DNA of 64,000 nt from Mycobacterium dioxanotrophicus (GCF_002157835.1 NZ_CP020809.1:3038001-3102000), one strand, 5' to 3'. Numbered from the stretch's first letter, positions 1 to 14,191 are shown. The notes: generated by a model not told the origin, from the letters alone. Numbers and translations: made by a program.

Positions 1-1527
1 GGGGTGCGTCAGGGCGCACACGTCGGCGTGCTGATGGAGACGCGGCCCAGCGCGCTGGTGGCCATCGCCGCGCTGTCGCGCCTGGGTGCCGTGGCCGTGT
101 TGATGCCGCCCGATGTGGATCTGGCGGAAGCTGCGCGGCTGGGCGGGGTGTCGGAGATCATCGCGGACCCGAGCCATCTTGAGGCGGCCCGGCAGCTGGA
201 GACCCGGGTCCTGGTGCTGGGCGGCGGCGAGAACCGCGACCTGCACCTGCCCGAGGACTCCGACGTCATCGACATGGAGCAGATCAACCCAGACGTGGTC
301 GAGCTGCCCGGCTGGTACCGATCCAACCCCGGCCTGGCGCGCGACCTCGCCTTCGTCGCGTTCACCACGGTCGGTGGCGAACTCGTCGCCCGGCAGATCA
401 CCAACTTCCGGTGGGCGCTGTCGGCGTTCGGCACCGCGTCGGCGGCCAACCTCGGCCGCGGGGACACGGTGTACTGCCTGACGCCGCTGCACCACCAGTC
501 CGGACTGCTGGTCGCCCTCGGCGGGGCGGTCGTGGGTGGCTCGCGCATCGCGCTGTCGCGCGGTCTGCAGCCCGACCGGTTCCTCCAGGAGATCCGCCAG
601 TACGGCGTCACGGTCGTCTCCTACACCTGGGCGATGCTGCGCGAGGTCATCGACGACCCGTCCTTCTCGCTCGTCGGCTCACATCCGGTGCGGCTGTTCA
701 TCGGCTCCGGCATGCCCGCAGGACTGTGGAAGCGGGTGGTCGAGATCTTCGAGCCCGCCCAGGTGGTGGAGTTCTTCGCGACCACCGACGGGCAGGCAGT
801 GCTGGCCAACGTGGCCGGCGCCAAGATCGGCAGCAAGGGCCGGCCACTGCCCGGCGCCGGGCACGTCGAATTGGCCGCCTACGACGCCGACGACGATCTC
901 ATTCTCGAGGATGAGCAGGGCTTCGTCCGCAAGGCCGATCCGAACGAGGTCGGCGTGCTGCTGGCCCATCCGCGTGGGCCGGTCGACCCGACCGCCGCGG
1001 TCAAGCGCGGTGTCTTCGCACCGGCCGACACCTGGGTGTCCACCGAGTTCCTGTTCCGCCGCGATGAGGACGGCGACTACTGGCAGGTGGACAACCGCAC
1101 CGCCGTGATCCACACCGAGCGCGGACCCGTCTACGGCACCCCGATCAGCGACGCCGTGGGACGCCTCGACGCCGTCGACCTCGCCGTCACCTACGGCGTC
1201 GACCTGGGCGGTCAGCAGGTGGCCGTCACTGCTCTGGCGCTCCGCCCGGGCGGCAGCATCCCTACCGCCGATCTCACGCACGCACTCGCGGACCTGCCGG
1301 TGGGCAACCCGCCGGACTTCGTGCACGTGGTGGCCGACATGGAACTCGGCGCGTCGTACCGGCCGATGGCGGGCCCGTTGCAGGTTGCCGGACTTCCGAA
1401 ACCGGCCCGGCGTAACTCCTGGTACCTCGATCCCGATACCCAGACGTACAAGACGCTGACCGTGGCCGTATGGACCGAACTGAGCTCAGGACAGGGCGAG
1501 CCCGATACGGCTGCCGATCCGTCCTAG
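1..1527 (+). CDS. Long-chain acyl-CoA synthetase, C-terminal part (Rv1683-like), cut by window edge
   Basis: The reading frame is open from the first base, so this is the 3' part of a longer gene. The protein shows an adenylate-forming-enzyme core: an acyl-activation region with a degenerate P-loop (FTTVGGELVARQITN), a PLHHQSG motif and an A5-like FATTDGQAVL. Gene order downstream (Trm112-like, TetR, ABC permease, ABC ATPase, mpg, tyrS) matches what I recall after Rv1683, a protein of about 1000 residues with an N-terminal alpha/beta-hydrolase half and a C-terminal acyl-CoA synthetase half. The hydrolase half would lie outside the window. Likely role: activating fatty acids for storage or membrane lipids. 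The family call is firm; the substrate is not known. Confidence 0.8.
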   Translation, partial: GVRQGAHVGVLMETRPSALVAIAALSRLGAVAVLMPPDVDLAEAARLGGVSEIIADPSHLEAARQLETRVLVLGGGENRDLHLPEDSDVIDMEQINPDVVELPGWYRSNPGLARDLAFVAFTTVGGELVARQITNFRWALSAFGTASAANLGRGDTVYCLTPLHHQSGLLVALGGAVVGGSRIALSRGLQPDRFLQEIRQYGVTVVSYTWAMLREVIDDPSFSLVGSHPVRLFIGSGMPAGLWKRVVEIFEPAQVVEFFATTDGQAVLANVAGAKIGSKGRPLPGAGHVELAAYDADDDLILEDEQGFVRKADPNEVGVLLAHPRGPVDPTAAVKRGVFAPADTWVSTEFLFRRDEDGDYWQVDNRTAVIHTERGPVYGTPISDAVGRLDAVDLAVTYGVDLGGQQVAVTALALRPGGSIPTADLTHALADLPVGNPPDFVHVVADMELGASYRPMAGPLQVAGLPKPARRNSWYLDPDTQTYKTLTVAVWTELSSGQGEPDTAADPS

Positions 1528-1586
1528 CAGCCGTATCGTCGGAGCCCTGTTAGGCTCCGCCATGCGGCGCACCGAGTGGAGGATTG

Positions 1587-2144
1587 ATGACATCGCAGAC
1601 GAGCGGAAACCGTTGGCGGGTTGCCGTCACCGGCGCGGTGGCCGGTAGCGCACTCGCCGCCGGCTTGCTGGCCGGCGTCGGAGCGCCGATCGCGCTGGCC
1701 GATCCCGCGGCTGACGCCAATGCGAATGCGGCAGCGACGGCTGACGCGCCGCCCGCAGCACCGGAGATGACGGCCGACGAGGCGCTCGCCATCATCGACA
1801 AGGAGTACGACACCGGCGCGGGTGGCGGCCAGATCTCCCAGTTGATCCACTCGATCCTGCAACTGCGGGCGCAGGGCTTCAAGCCGTCGAATGGCAACCG
1901 CGAGGCCATCGTCGCCGCGCTGGACAAGCGGCCCAACCAGACGCCGCTGATCGATGCGCTCAAGAACACGCTGGCCTATCAGCGCAAGTTGCAGGCGCGC
2001 GCCAACGGCTCGCAGTCCTCGGGTGGCATCTCCGCCGGCATCAACCAGACCGGTCCCGGCCAGGTGCCCATCCCCGGTGCACCAGGTACGCCCGGCATCT
2101 CACTCGGCCCCGACAACTCCGGCATCAACGTCCCGATCGGCTGA
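1587..2144 (+). CDS. Secreted protein of unknown function
   Basis: A GGAGG at 1578-1582 precedes the ATG at 1587; an in-frame TTG three bases earlier is too close to it. The N-terminus is a classic Sec signal: arginine in the n-region, a hydrophobic Ala/Gly/Leu/Val stretch and a likely signal peptidase cut after IALA before DPAAD. The mature part begins with a low-complexity Ala/Asp/Asn/Pro stretch, has a short helical central domain with an AIIDKEYDTG segment, and ends in a Gly/Pro-rich tail. I do not recognise a domain. It lies between the acyl-CoA synthetase and the Trm112-like gene on the same strand, with only 3 bases to the next gene, so co-transcription is likely. Confidence 0.75.
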   Translation: MTSQTSGNRWRVAVTGAVAGSALAAGLLAGVGAPIALADPAADANANAAATADAPPAAPEMTADEALAIIDKEYDTGAGGGQISQLIHSILQLRAQGFKPSNGNREAIVAALDKRPNQTPLIDALKNTLAYQRKLQARANGSQSSGGISAGINQTGPGQVPIPGAPGTPGISLGPDNSGINVPIG

Positions 2145-2147
2145 TCG

Positions 2148-2363
2148 GTGATCGACGACAAGCTCCTCAAGATTCTGGTGTGCCCGCAGGATCGTGGCCC
2201 TCTCCTGTTGGCCGGCAATGACTGGCTGTACAACGCGCGGCTGCGCCGGGCCTACCGCATCGACGACGGCATCCCGGTCCTGCTCGTCGACGAGGCTGTC
2301 GAGGTCGACGACGCCGAGCATCAGCGGCTGTTGGACCTGGCCGGCTCACCCGAAGCCGGGTAG
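2148..2363 (+). CDS. Trm112-family (UPF0434) small protein, Rv1684-like
   Basis: 71 residues from a GTG start three bases after the previous stop. The start LLKILVCPQDRGPL and the later YRIDDGIPVLLVDEA are the hallmark of the Trm112/YcaR family. Bacterial members are small folds thought to partner or stabilise methyltransferases; zinc ligands are often incomplete and only one Cys is visible here. The last 18 bases overlap tail to tail with the TetR gene on the other strand. Confidence 0.8.
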   Translation: MIDDKLLKILVCPQDRGPLLLAGNDWLYNARLRRAYRIDDGIPVLLVDEAVEVDDAEHQRLLDLAGSPEAG

Positions 2364-2951
2364 CTCCCCGGTCAGATACCGCTGCAAGTTGGGGCCGATG
2401 GTCTCGACAACCTGCTCGACCGACAGCGATTTGAACGGCTCAAGCTCCAGGATGTAGCGCGCCAGCACCACACCAAAGAGCTGCGATGCCACGAACTGCA
2501 CCCGTGTTCGGCCGCTGCCCGGTGGGTTGTCGACGCGGGGCCCGACCTCGGCGACGATGACGTCCTGCAGGAAGGTCCGCAGCAGCGAGATCTCACCACC
2601 GGCCAGGATCGAGCGCAACGTGGCGATCAACCCTTTGCCCATCTCGGAATCCCACAGCGGCAACAGAATTGACGGCAGCGTGTGGCCGAGCTGCCCGACC
2701 GGAACCTCCCGCAGCGGCCCGATCACGGTCATCGGATCGATCGGAATATGGATCGCGGCGGCGAACAGTTGGGTCTTGGTCCCGTAGTAGTGGTGCACCA
2801 ATGCGGGATCCACCCCGGCATCGGTGGCGATCGCCCGGATCGATGTTTTGTCGATCCCGTTGCGCGCGAACAACTCCCGCGCGCTGGCGAGGATGCGATC
2901 CCGGGTGTCGGACGGGCCCGGTGGCCGTCCTGGCCGTTTGCGTTCTCTCAT
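2346..2951 (-). CDS. TetR-family transcriptional regulator (Rv1685c-like)
   Basis: 201 residues. The N-terminal 65 residues form a TetR helix-turn-helix: DRILASARELFARNGIDKTSIRAIATDAGVDPALVHHYYG. The C-terminal half is an all-helical ligand-binding domain of unknown ligand. Its ATG overlaps the stop of the ABC permease gene, making it the last gene of an ATPase-permease-TetR operon. Such regulators usually repress their own transporter operon and respond to an exported compound; that role is inferred from position. Confidence 0.85.
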   Translation of the reverse strand: MRERKRPGRPPGPSDTRDRILASARELFARNGIDKTSIRAIATDAGVDPALVHHYYGTKTQLFAAAIHIPIDPMTVIGPLREVPVGQLGHTLPSILLPLWDSEMGKGLIATLRSILAGGEISLLRTFLQDVIVAEVGPRVDNPPGSGRTRVQFVASQLFGVVLARYILELEPFKSLSVEQVVETIGPNLQRYLTGELPGFG

Positions 2952-3775
2952 GGGGTCCGTCGTCGCAGGGTCGCTGCCGCCAGGCCGAGCGCCAGGGCGG
3001 CGAAGCCCACCACCACGGCGATGTCACGCGCGGCGATCGCCGTCAGATCCGGATGGGAACCGACCTGCTGCAGCGCCTCGAGCGCATAGCTGGCGGGCAG
3101 CACGTTGCTGATCCACTGCAGCCATTCGGGCAGCGCCTCGCGGGGCACGATGATGCCGCACAACAGCAGCTGCGGGACGATCACCACCGGCATGAACTGC
3201 ACGGCCTGGAACTCCGTGCGAGCGAACGCGCTGCACAGCAGGCCCAATCCGACGCCGAGCACAGCGTTGATGATGGCGATGAGGAACACCAACAGCGGAC
3301 TGCCTGCGGTGCTGAACCCGAGGAACCAGAAGGCGACGATGCACGCCAGGCTCGCTTGTGCGGCGGCCGCGATCGAGAATGCCGTGCCGTAGGCGGCCAG
3401 CAGGTCGAACCGCCGCAACGGGGTGGTCAGGATCCGTTCGAGCGTCCCCGAAACCCGTTCGCGCTGCATGGTGATCGAGGTGATCAGGAACATGACCACC
3501 AGGGGAAACACGCCGAGCATGATCAGACAGGCGTTGTTGAACGGGCTCGGCGCGCCCGGCCGGTGTGGTGCGTCGTGGAACATGAAGTACATCAGCGTGA
3601 TGACCAGGCTCGGCACCACCAGGATCATCGCCACGCTGCGGTGATCGGCGGCGAGTTGACGCAGGATCCGACCGGTCGTCGCCAGGTAGGCCTGCGGGCT
3701 GAGCCGGCTGCGTTGGGTCAGGCCGCGGTGCGCTGGCGGATGACGGTCAGAAACGCTTCCTCCAGGGATGTGCAT
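2948..3775 (-). CDS. ABC-2 type transporter permease (Rv1686c-like)
   Basis: 275 residues with about six membrane segments: MILVVPSLVITLMYFMF, the GVFPLVVMFLIT region, a segment around LACIVAFWFLGF, the FLIAIINAVLGVGLGLL region, VVIVPQLLLCGIIVP, and a C-terminal helix IAVVVGFAALALGLAAA. The RERVSGTLERILTTPLRRFDLL stretch is typical of ABC-2 permeases of the drug/lipid export type. I chose ATG 3775 because GGAAGGA sits 6 bases upstream of it; this start overlaps the ATPase gene by 58 bases, and no other good start lies before the first helix. It should form a complex with the ATPase encoded upstream. Confidence 0.85.
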   Translation of the reverse strand: MHIPGGSVSDRHPPAHRGLTQRSRLSPQAYLATTGRILRQLAADHRSVAMILVVPSLVITLMYFMFHDAPHRPGAPSPFNNACLIMLGVFPLVVMFLITSITMQRERVSGTLERILTTPLRRFDLLAAYGTAFSIAAAAQASLACIVAFWFLGFSTAGSPLLVFLIAIINAVLGVGLGLLCSAFARTEFQAVQFMPVVIVPQLLLCGIIVPREALPEWLQWISNVLPASYALEALQQVGSHPDLTAIAARDIAVVVGFAALALGLAAATLRRRTP

Positions 3776-4464
3776 GACGTGTCCTTCCGGAGTTGGGCCG
3801 GGGTGGTGTGGGCGAGCACGCTGCCTTCGCGCATGAGGAGCAGGTCGCCGCAGTGGTCGGCCTCGTCCATGACGTGGCTGGAGACCAGCAGGGTGGCCCC
3901 GCGCCGGGACAGCTCGCGGAACTGCTCCCAGAGTTCGACGCGTAGCACGGGATCGAGGCCGACGGTGGGTTCGTCGAGTACGAGCAGCTCGGGGTCGGCG
4001 ACCAGCGCGCAGGCCAGCGATGCGCGGGTGCGCTGACCACCGGACAAGTTGCCGCAGTACGCGGTTCGGTGATCGTGCAGGCCGACCGCTTGAACCGCAT
4101 CGTCGGCGGCTTTGGCGGTGGTGCCGTATAGCGCGGCGAAATAGCGGACGTTGTCGATGACCCGAAGGTCGTCGTAGATGGTCGGATCCTGTGTGACATA
4201 ACCGACCCGGTGCCGTAGCGGGGCACTGCCGGCGGGGTGTCCCAGCACGGTCACCGATCCGGAGGCGATGATCTGGGTGCCTACCACACACCGCATCAAC
4301 GTGGTCTTTCCGCAACCTGACGGGCCGAGCAGGCCGGTGATCGCGCCGCGGGCGATCTGCACGGTGACATCGCGCAGCGCTGGGCGCTTGCCACGAATCA
4401 CCGTCAGCCCTGCGATGTCGACGGCCGGCCGTGATCGGAATTCATCAGACGATGAAGTCATCAT
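3718..4464 (-). CDS. ABC transporter ATP-binding protein (Rv1687c-like)
   Basis: About 248 residues. Walker A is GPSGCGKTT, the signature is [12 protein letters not shown], Walker B is [13 protein letters not shown], and the H-loop is SSHVMDEA. This is the drug/lipid-exporter subfamily that pairs with ABC-2 permeases, and the permease gene follows with overlap. Two adjacent ATGs (4464 and 4461) are possible starts; GGGAGG lies 11 bases ahead of the first. It is transcribed divergently from mpg, and the roughly 70-base gap must hold both promoters. Confidence 0.88.
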   Translation of the reverse strand: MMTSSSDEFRSRPAVDIAGLTVIRGKRPALRDVTVQIARGAITGLLGPSGCGKTTLMRCVVGTQIIASGSVTVLGHPAGSAPLRHRVGYVTQDPTIYDDLRVIDNVRYFAALYGTTAKAADDAVQAVGLHDHRTAYCGNLSGGQRTRASLACALVADPELLVLDEPTVGLDPVLRVELWEQFRELSRRGATLLVSSHVMDEADHCGDLLLMREGSVLAHTTPAQLRKDTSCTSLEEAFLTVIRQRTAA

Positions 4465-4533
4465 GTAATGAATATCCTCCCGGTCGTGGACCGGTGTCAA
4501 CGGTGCCCGGCCCAGCAGTGCAGAATCGCTCGG

Positions 4534-5145
4534 ATGGGCGCCGAACTACTGGTGGGAGACCCGGTTGCAGCAGCCCGTCGGCTACTCGGCGCCCAGCTCA
4601 GCGGGCGTGGCGTCGAGGCGACGATCGTCGAGGTCGAGGCCTACGGCGGGCCGCTCGACGGGCCCTGGCCCGACGCCGCGTCCCACTCCTTTCGCGGCCC
4701 GCGGGGGCGCAACCTGGTGATGTACGGCCCGCCCGGGCGGATGTACACCTACCGCAGCCATGGCATCCACGTGTGCGCCAACGTGGTGTGCGGCTACGAC
4801 GGGATCGCAGGTGCGGTGCTGCTGCGGGCGGCAGCCGTCACCGGCGGACTGCCGCAGGCCCAAGACCGGCGGGGCGCCGCGGTGACACCGGCGGCGCTGG
4901 CTCGCGGCCCCGGCAATCTGTGTTCGGCGCTCGGAATCATCATGGAGGACAACGGAATCGACCTGTTCGACGAGCGCAGTCCGGTCCGGCTGCGGTTCGG
5001 TGCACCGCACGCGGCGGTCGACGGGCCGCGGGTCGGTGTCAGTGTGGCGGCCGACCGGCCCTGGCGATTCTGGCTCGAGGGACGCCGTGAGGTGTCCGCC
5101 TACCGGAGAAGCCCGCGGGCACCCGCGCCCGGCGACAGCGACTGA
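4534..5145 (+). CDS. mpg: 3-methyladenine DNA glycosylase (Mpg/AAG family)
   Basis: 203 residues from ATG 4534, the length I recall for Rv1688. It removes alkylated purines in base-excision repair. Family motifs are clear: EVEAYGG with the catalytic Glu, the DAASHSFRG segment, [21 protein letters not shown] carrying the intercalating Tyr region, and a C-terminal RFWLEG. An upstream in-frame ATG at 4468 would add 22 residues unlike the family. No strong ribosome site precedes 4534, so the start is chosen by family length. Confidence 0.88.
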   Translation: MGAELLVGDPVAAARRLLGAQLSGRGVEATIVEVEAYGGPLDGPWPDAASHSFRGPRGRNLVMYGPPGRMYTYRSHGIHVCANVVCGYDGIAGAVLLRAAAVTGGLPQAQDRRGAAVTPAALARGPGNLCSALGIIMEDNGIDLFDERSPVRLRFGAPHAAVDGPRVGVSVAADRPWRFWLEGRREVSAYRRSPRAPAPGDSD

Positions 5146-5189
5146 TCGCCGGACGGCTGAGCGATGCGACGATGCGGCATGATCTCCCT

Positions 5190-6476
5190 ATGTCAACGGA
5201 CATCCTGGAGGAGCTGGACTGGCGCGGGCTGATCGCGCAATCGACCGACCGCGACGCGCTGGCCGGGGACCTGGTCAACGGGCCGGTGACCGTGTACTCC
5301 GGCTTCGATCCGACCGCGCCGAGCCTGCATGCCGGGCACCTGGTGCCGTTGCTGACCCTGCGCCGGTTCCAGCAGGCCGGCCACCGGCCCATCGTCCTGG
5401 CCGGCGGCGCGACGGGGATGATCGGTGATCCGCGCGAAACCGGGGAACGGACCCTGAACACCGCTGACACGGTGGCCGACTGGGCCGGCCGTATCCGCGG
5501 GCAGCTGGAACGGTTTGTCGAGTTCAACGACTCACCGACGGGTGCCATCGTCGAGAACAACCTGAACTGGACAGGCGAGTTGTCGGCGATTGAGTTCCTG
5601 CGGGACATCGGCAAGTACTTCTCGGTCAACGTGATGCTCGACCGTGACACCGTGCGGCGCCGTCTCGAAGGCGACGGCATCTCCTACACCGAGTTCAGCT
5701 ACATGTTGTTGCAGGCCAACGACTACGTGGAACTGCACCAACGGCACGGTTGCGCTTTGCAGATCGGTGGTTCCGACCAATGGGGAAACATCGTGGCGGG
5801 GGCCCGGCTCGTGCGCCAGAAGCTCGGCGCCACGGTGCACGCCATGACGACGCCGCTGGTCACCGACTCCGAGGGCAAGAAGTTCGGCAAGTCCACCGGA
5901 GGCGGGAATCTCTGGCTCGACCCCGAGCTGACCAGCCCGTATGCCTGGTACCAGTACTTCGTCAACGCTGCCGACGCCGACGTGGTGCGGTACCTGCGGT
6001 GGTTCACTTTCCTGTCCGCCGAGGAACTCGCCGAGCTCGACGACGCCACCCGGACCCGTGCGCACGAACGCGCCGCTCAGAGGCGGTTGGCGCGGGAGTT
6101 GACGACGCTCGTCCACGGGGAAGGAGCGACCCGAGCGGTCGAACTTGCCAGCCAGGCGCTGTTCGGCCGTGGCGAGCTGACGGACCTCGACGAATCCACG
6201 TTGTCCGCCGCTCTGCGTGAGGCGAGTAGTGGACAGGTCGCCGAGTTGAAGCCGGGTGGTGCGGACACGATCACCGATTTGTTGGTGGCGAGTGGATTGG
6301 CAGCGAGTAAGGGAGCTGCGCGACGCAATGTCGCCGAAGGTGGCGTGTACGTCAACAACACCCGTATTGAAAGTGACGAGTGGATACCACAGCCCGCCGA
6401 CTTTTTGCATGACCGTTGGCTGGTGTTGCGACGTGGCAAGCGCAACATTGCCGGTGTCGAGCGCGTCGGGGCGTAG
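5190..6476 (+). CDS. tyrS: Tyrosyl-tRNA synthetase
   Basis: Charges tRNA-Tyr. About 428 residues from ATG 5190. The class I signatures are visible: HAGHL (HIGH-like) after [15 protein letters not shown] and the KFGKS form of KMSKS near residue 230. Tyrosine-binding segments include YMLLQANDY and [10 protein letters not shown]. The C-terminal 60 residues ([16 protein letters not shown]) are an S4 RNA-binding domain. The rRNA operon promoter begins about 55 bases after its stop. Confidence 0.97.
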   Translation: MSTDILEELDWRGLIAQSTDRDALAGDLVNGPVTVYSGFDPTAPSLHAGHLVPLLTLRRFQQAGHRPIVLAGGATGMIGDPRETGERTLNTADTVADWAGRIRGQLERFVEFNDSPTGAIVENNLNWTGELSAIEFLRDIGKYFSVNVMLDRDTVRRRLEGDGISYTEFSYMLLQANDYVELHQRHGCALQIGGSDQWGNIVAGARLVRQKLGATVHAMTTPLVTDSEGKKFGKSTGGGNLWLDPELTSPYAWYQYFVNAADADVVRYLRWFTFLSAEELAELDDATRTRAHERAAQRRLARELTTLVHGEGATRAVELASQALFGRGELTDLDESTLSAALREASSGQVAELKPGGADTITDLLVASGLAASKGAARRNVAEGGVYVNNTRIESDEWIPQPADFLHDRWLVLRRGKRNIAGVERVGA

Positions 6477-6529
6477 CCCGACGGCTGCCGAGCCTCTGAC
6501 CAGGGCAGATGTCGCGGTGACCTGGGCAT

Positions 6530-6558
6530 TTGACTCGCTGTTAGCCCTCGCGTAACTT
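6530..6558 (+). promoter_or_regulatory. Candidate SigA promoter of the rRNA operon (P1)
   Basis: TTGACT at 6530-6535 and TAACTT at 6553-6558 are separated by exactly 17 bases, about 315 bases before the 16S gene, in the only gap between tyrS and rrs. The -35 element is near-consensus; the -10 is imperfect but of the kind reported for mycobacterial rrn promoters. Additional promoters in the leader cannot be excluded. Confidence 0.65.
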
Positions 6559-6657
6559 ATTGCAGGTCAGAGCGACGCGGCCCAGCCGCGGAGCGAGGAC
6601 AAAGTCCGAGAGAGTCTTCCGCTAAGGTGGGGGTTCCTCAGCGCCCGCACTAGAGAT

Positions 6658-6681
6658 CGCGGCTTTTAGCCGCGGATTTTT
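6658..6681 (+). promoter_or_regulatory. Leader hairpin followed by a T run (attenuator-like)
   Basis: CGCGGC (6658-6663), loop TTTTA, GCCGCG (6669-6674), then GATTTTT. This is the form of an intrinsic terminator but lies about 100 bases after the promoter and 190 bases before 16S. The boxA-like antitermination element follows 30 bases later, which fits an rRNA leader in which NusB/NusE-type antitermination suppresses stopping. Function is inferred. Confidence 0.5.
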
Positions 6682-6702
6682 GGTGTGGACGTCTCGGGTG
6701 TG

Positions 6703-6725
6703 TTGTTTGAGAACTCAATAGTGTG
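6703..6725 (+). promoter_or_regulatory. boxA-like antitermination / processing element of the rrn leader
   Basis: The stretch TTTGAGAACTCAATAG at 6706-6721 is the conserved actinobacterial rRNA leader motif. It is followed by a T/G-rich run up to the 16S 5' end (6725-6873) that probably forms one arm of the RNase III processing stem. Confidence 0.6.
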
Positions 6726-6873
6726 TTTGGTGGTTTTTGTTTGTTGTTTTTGGTTGCATTCTTTTTCCCGTTTAGGGTGTGACCTTTTGTTTTTTTGGAT
6801 GCCGGTTTTTGGTGTCTGTTGTTTGTGATCGGATTTTTCTGAATGTGAATTCTTTCGGGTTTTGTCCCGGGGT

Positions 6874-11855
<4,982 letters not shown>

Positions 11856-12014
11856 ACCCAACAAACACCATGTTTGATGAGTCTCAGTAAGAACACGCAC
11901 ATCCTGTTTCGCAACCACACCACAACCACACACGCGACCACTGTGTCGTGGGTGCACACCGCACCCCACCACCAAAACACACAAGGTTTCACACCCAGAA
12001 ACGGGTGAATAGAG

Positions 12015-12130
12015 TTACGGCGGTCCATAGCGGCAGGGAAACGCCCGGTCCCATCCCGAACCCGGAAGCTAAGCCTGCCAGCGCCGATGATACTACCCAC
12101 ACGGGTGGAAAAGTAGGACACCGCCGAACA
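12015..12130 (+). rRNA. rrf: 5S ribosomal RNA
   Basis: Starts TTACGGCGGTCCATAGCGGC and ends ACACCGCCGAACA, 116 bases. It carries the conserved CGCCCGGTCCCATCCCGAAC and GGAAGCTAAGCC blocks. The 23S-5S spacer (11856-12014) is about 160 bases and holds no tRNA. Confidence 0.95.
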
Positions 12131-12137
12131 CACATTA

Positions 12138-12171
12138 AGAATCGCCCCCCACACCCGTGGGGGGCGATTCT
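12138..12171 (+). terminator. rRNA operon terminator
   Basis: A perfect 15-bp stem: AGAATCGCCCCCCAC at 12138-12152 and GTGGGGGGCGATTCT at 12157-12171, with loop ACCC, starting eight bases after 5S. The T run is weak (CATATATCC), a form common among mycobacterial terminators. Confidence 0.85.
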
Positions 12172-12281
12172 CATATATCCACACACCCATATTTCATCCA
12201 CACAATTCACCGAATTCGACGATTATGTCGGCTTCGCGCCTGCCAGTATCCTTTGCGGGAGGGTAGGCAAGAAAGGCACAC

Positions 12282-13088
12282 GTGGTCGGAGAGAGACAAG
12301 GCGGCGGCGAGCGTCGGCCGCGGCGTGCATCGGGTGGCCAAGGTCAGCGCCGGCAGTCAGCTCCGCGCTCGTCCGGTCCGAACCGTGCGCGCGGGACACA
12401 GCCGCGCACCGATGACCAACGGACGTCAGACGTTCCGTTACTCGGGTCCGATATCGAGGCCAAGCAGCTGGCGCCGGAGGTCCGGCGTGAACTGATCACC
12501 CTCGACAAGGCCACCGCGGATTACGTTGCGCGCCATCTGGTCGCGGCGGGCAATCTGATCGATGAGGATCCGGACACCGCGCTGGCGCACGCCCGCGCGG
12601 CGCGCAACCGGGCCGGCCGTATCGCCGCGGTTCGAGAAGCGGTGGGCATCGCTGCCTATCACGCCGGCGACTGGGCCCAGGCGCTGGCAGAGCTGCGCGC
12701 CGCCCGCCGGATGGGCAGCAAGTCGGCCCTGTTGCCGATGATCGCCGACTGCGAACGGGGGGTGGGGCGTCCGGAACGCGCCATCGAGCTGGCCCGCAGT
12801 GACGAGGCCGCCGCACTCACCGGCGATGACGCCGACGAGTTGCGCATCGTCGTCGCGGGCGCCCGGTCCGATCTGGGGCAGTTCGAACAGGCCCTCGCGA
12901 TTCTCTCGACCCCACAACTGGATCCGGCCCAAACCGGCCAGACTGCGGCGCGGTTGTTCTACGTCTACGCCGATACGCTGCTGGCGCTCGAGCGTTCGGA
13001 CGAAGCGCTGCAGTGGTTCATCAATGCGGCCGCGTCCGACGTGGACGGCGTCACCGACGCCGAGGACCGGGTCACGGAACTCGCCTGA
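12282..13088 (+). CDS. TPR-like helical repeat protein (Rv1691-like)
   Basis: 268 residues from GTG 12282, preceded by AAAGG at suitable spacing. The first 50 residues are basic and disordered (Arg/Gly/Gln/Ser-rich). The remainder is helical with repeated TPR-like units: ALAHARAARNRAGRIAAVREAVGIAAYHAGDWAQALAE, then DELRIVVAGARSDLGQFEQALAIL, then RLFYVYADTLLALERSDEALQWF. Probably a cytoplasmic scaffold. It starts the tlyA-nadK-recN gene string, as in M. tuberculosis, but here follows the rRNA operon instead of lprJ. Confidence 0.8.
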   Translation: MVGERQGGGERRPRRASGGQGQRRQSAPRSSGPNRARGTQPRTDDQRTSDVPLLGSDIEAKQLAPEVRRELITLDKATADYVARHLVAAGNLIDEDPDTALAHARAARNRAGRIAAVREAVGIAAYHAGDWAQALAELRAARRMGSKSALLPMIADCERGVGRPERAIELARSDEAAALTGDDADELRIVVAGARSDLGQFEQALAILSTPQLDPAQTGQTAARLFYVYADTLLALERSDEALQWFINAAASDVDGVTDAEDRVTELA

Positions 13089-13165
13089 CGTGACGACGCT
13101 GGCCCGGCACGCGCGGTGGCGGTGGTCGTTGCTGTCCACATCTATCGACTAGCGTGACAAGCGCT
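13089..13165 (+). other. Short gap where the Rv1692 orthologue would be expected
   Basis: In H37Rv, as I recall, a HAD-family glycerol-3-phosphate phosphatase gene of about 350 codons lies between the TPR-like gene and the small Rv1693-like gene. Here only 77 bases separate them, containing one 20-codon frame with no HAD motif. Confidence 0.6.
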
Positions 13166-13375
13166 ATGACTACCGATCCAGATCAGGTGCGGTCGCTGGT
13201 GGCCGCCGTGCTGGCTCAGCTGCCGGAGATGAGCGACGCAGACGGTGCCGATGTGGCCATCGAGGAGATCGAGGCCGTGGCGTCCCGGCTGGAAGAAGCC
13301 CACGGAGTACTCGTGGCCGCGCTCGAGTCGGTCGACAGAGGTGTGGCCGGCGGCAGTGCCGAGCCCGGTAGGTGA
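13166..13375 (+). CDS. Small acidic helical protein (Rv1693-like)
   Basis: 69 residues from ATG 13166; a GTG at 13154 in frame would add four residues. The sequence is acidic and helical: SLVAAVLAQLPEM, then VAIEEIEAVASRLEEAHGVLVAALESVDRG. It ends in a TGA directly followed by the tlyA start region, so it is translationally coupled to tlyA. No known domain; identification rests on position and size. Confidence 0.7.
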   Translation: MTTDPDQVRSLVAAVLAQLPEMSDADGADVAIEEIEAVASRLEEAHGVLVAALESVDRGVAGGSAEPGR

Positions 13376-13381
13376 GTGGCG

Positions 13382-14191
13382 GTGGCTCGTCGGGCTCGTG
13401 TTGACGCCGAGCTGGTCAGACGTGGGCTTGCCCGGTCACGCCAGCAGGCGGCGGAGTTGATCGCCGCAGGCCGGGTTCGTGTCGACGGCATGCCTGCCGC
13501 CAAGCCGGCGACAGCCATCACGGTCGACGCCAACATCGTCGTCGCCGAAACCCAGGAGCGCAGCTGGGTGTCGCGCGGGGCCCACAAGCTGATCGGCGCG
13601 CTGGACGCGTTCGGGCTCGACGTCTCGGATCGGCGGTGCCTGGATGCCGGAGCCTCGACCGGTGGATTCACCGAGGTGCTGCTGGACCGGGGAGCCTCCG
13701 AGGTCGTCGCGGTGGATGTCGGCTACGGGCAGCTGGCGTGGTCTCTGCGGTCCGATGACCGCGTGCGGGTGATCGAGCGCACGAATGTCCGTGAGCTGAC
13801 GCCAGAGGCCATCGACGGTCAGGTGGATCTCGTCGTCGCCGACTTGTCTTTCATTTCCCTGGCGACGGTGCTGCCCGCACTCACCGCATGTGCCCGGCCG
13901 AGCGCCGATATCGTTCCCATGGTGAAGCCTCAGTTCGAGGTCGGTAAGGATCGCGTCGGGGCCGGCGGGGTGGTGTCGGACCCGCGGTTGCGGGCCGAGG
14001 CGGTGTGTACGGTCGCCCGAAGGGCGGCGGAATTGCACTGGCATGCTGTCGGCGTGACGGCGAGCCCGCTTCCCGGACCATCGGGCAATGTCGAGTACTT
14101 TCTGCGGCTGCGCGCCGAAACAGACGAGCCGCTGCGCGGTGAATCGCTGGAACTGGCGGTACACCGGGCGGTCGAGGAGGGCCCGCAATGA
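13382..14191 (+). CDS. tlyA: rRNA 2'-O-methyltransferase / hemolysin-like TlyA
   Basis: Methylates 16S C1409 and 23S C1920 with SAM, which confers capreomycin/viomycin sensitivity. The N-terminal 60 residues are an S4-like RNA-binding domain ([20 protein letters not shown]). A linker RSWV matches the RXWV motif reported as needed for SAM binding. The FtsJ-like core follows: [19 protein letters not shown] (SAM loop), VVADLSFIS and VKPQFEVGK with the catalytic Lys. GTG 13382 matches the known start [18 protein letters not shown] 13376 is two codons earlier. It overlaps nadK by ATGA. Confidence 0.93.
   Translation: MARRARVDAELVRRGLARSRQQAAELIAAGRVRVDGMPAAKPATAITVDANIVVAETQERSWVSRGAHKLIGALDAFGLDVSDRRCLDAGASTGGFTEVLLDRGASEVVAVDVGYGQLAWSLRSDDRVRVIERTNVRELTPEAIDGQVDLVVADLSFISLATVLPALTACARPSADIVPMVKPQFEVGKDRVGAGGVVSDPRLRAEAVCTVARRAAELHWHAVGVTASPLPGPSGNVEYFLRLRAETDEPLRGESLELAVHRAVEEGPQ

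Noticed and set aside
679..1326. Long antisense frames under the acyl-CoA synthetase and under most high-GC core genes
   Set aside because: They mirror the codon pattern of the sense gene and encode low-complexity Arg/Gly/His-rich peptides without domains.
13089..13151. 20-codon frame in the Rv1692 gap as a remnant of that gene
   Set aside because: No HAD motif can be seen and the stretch is too short to judge.
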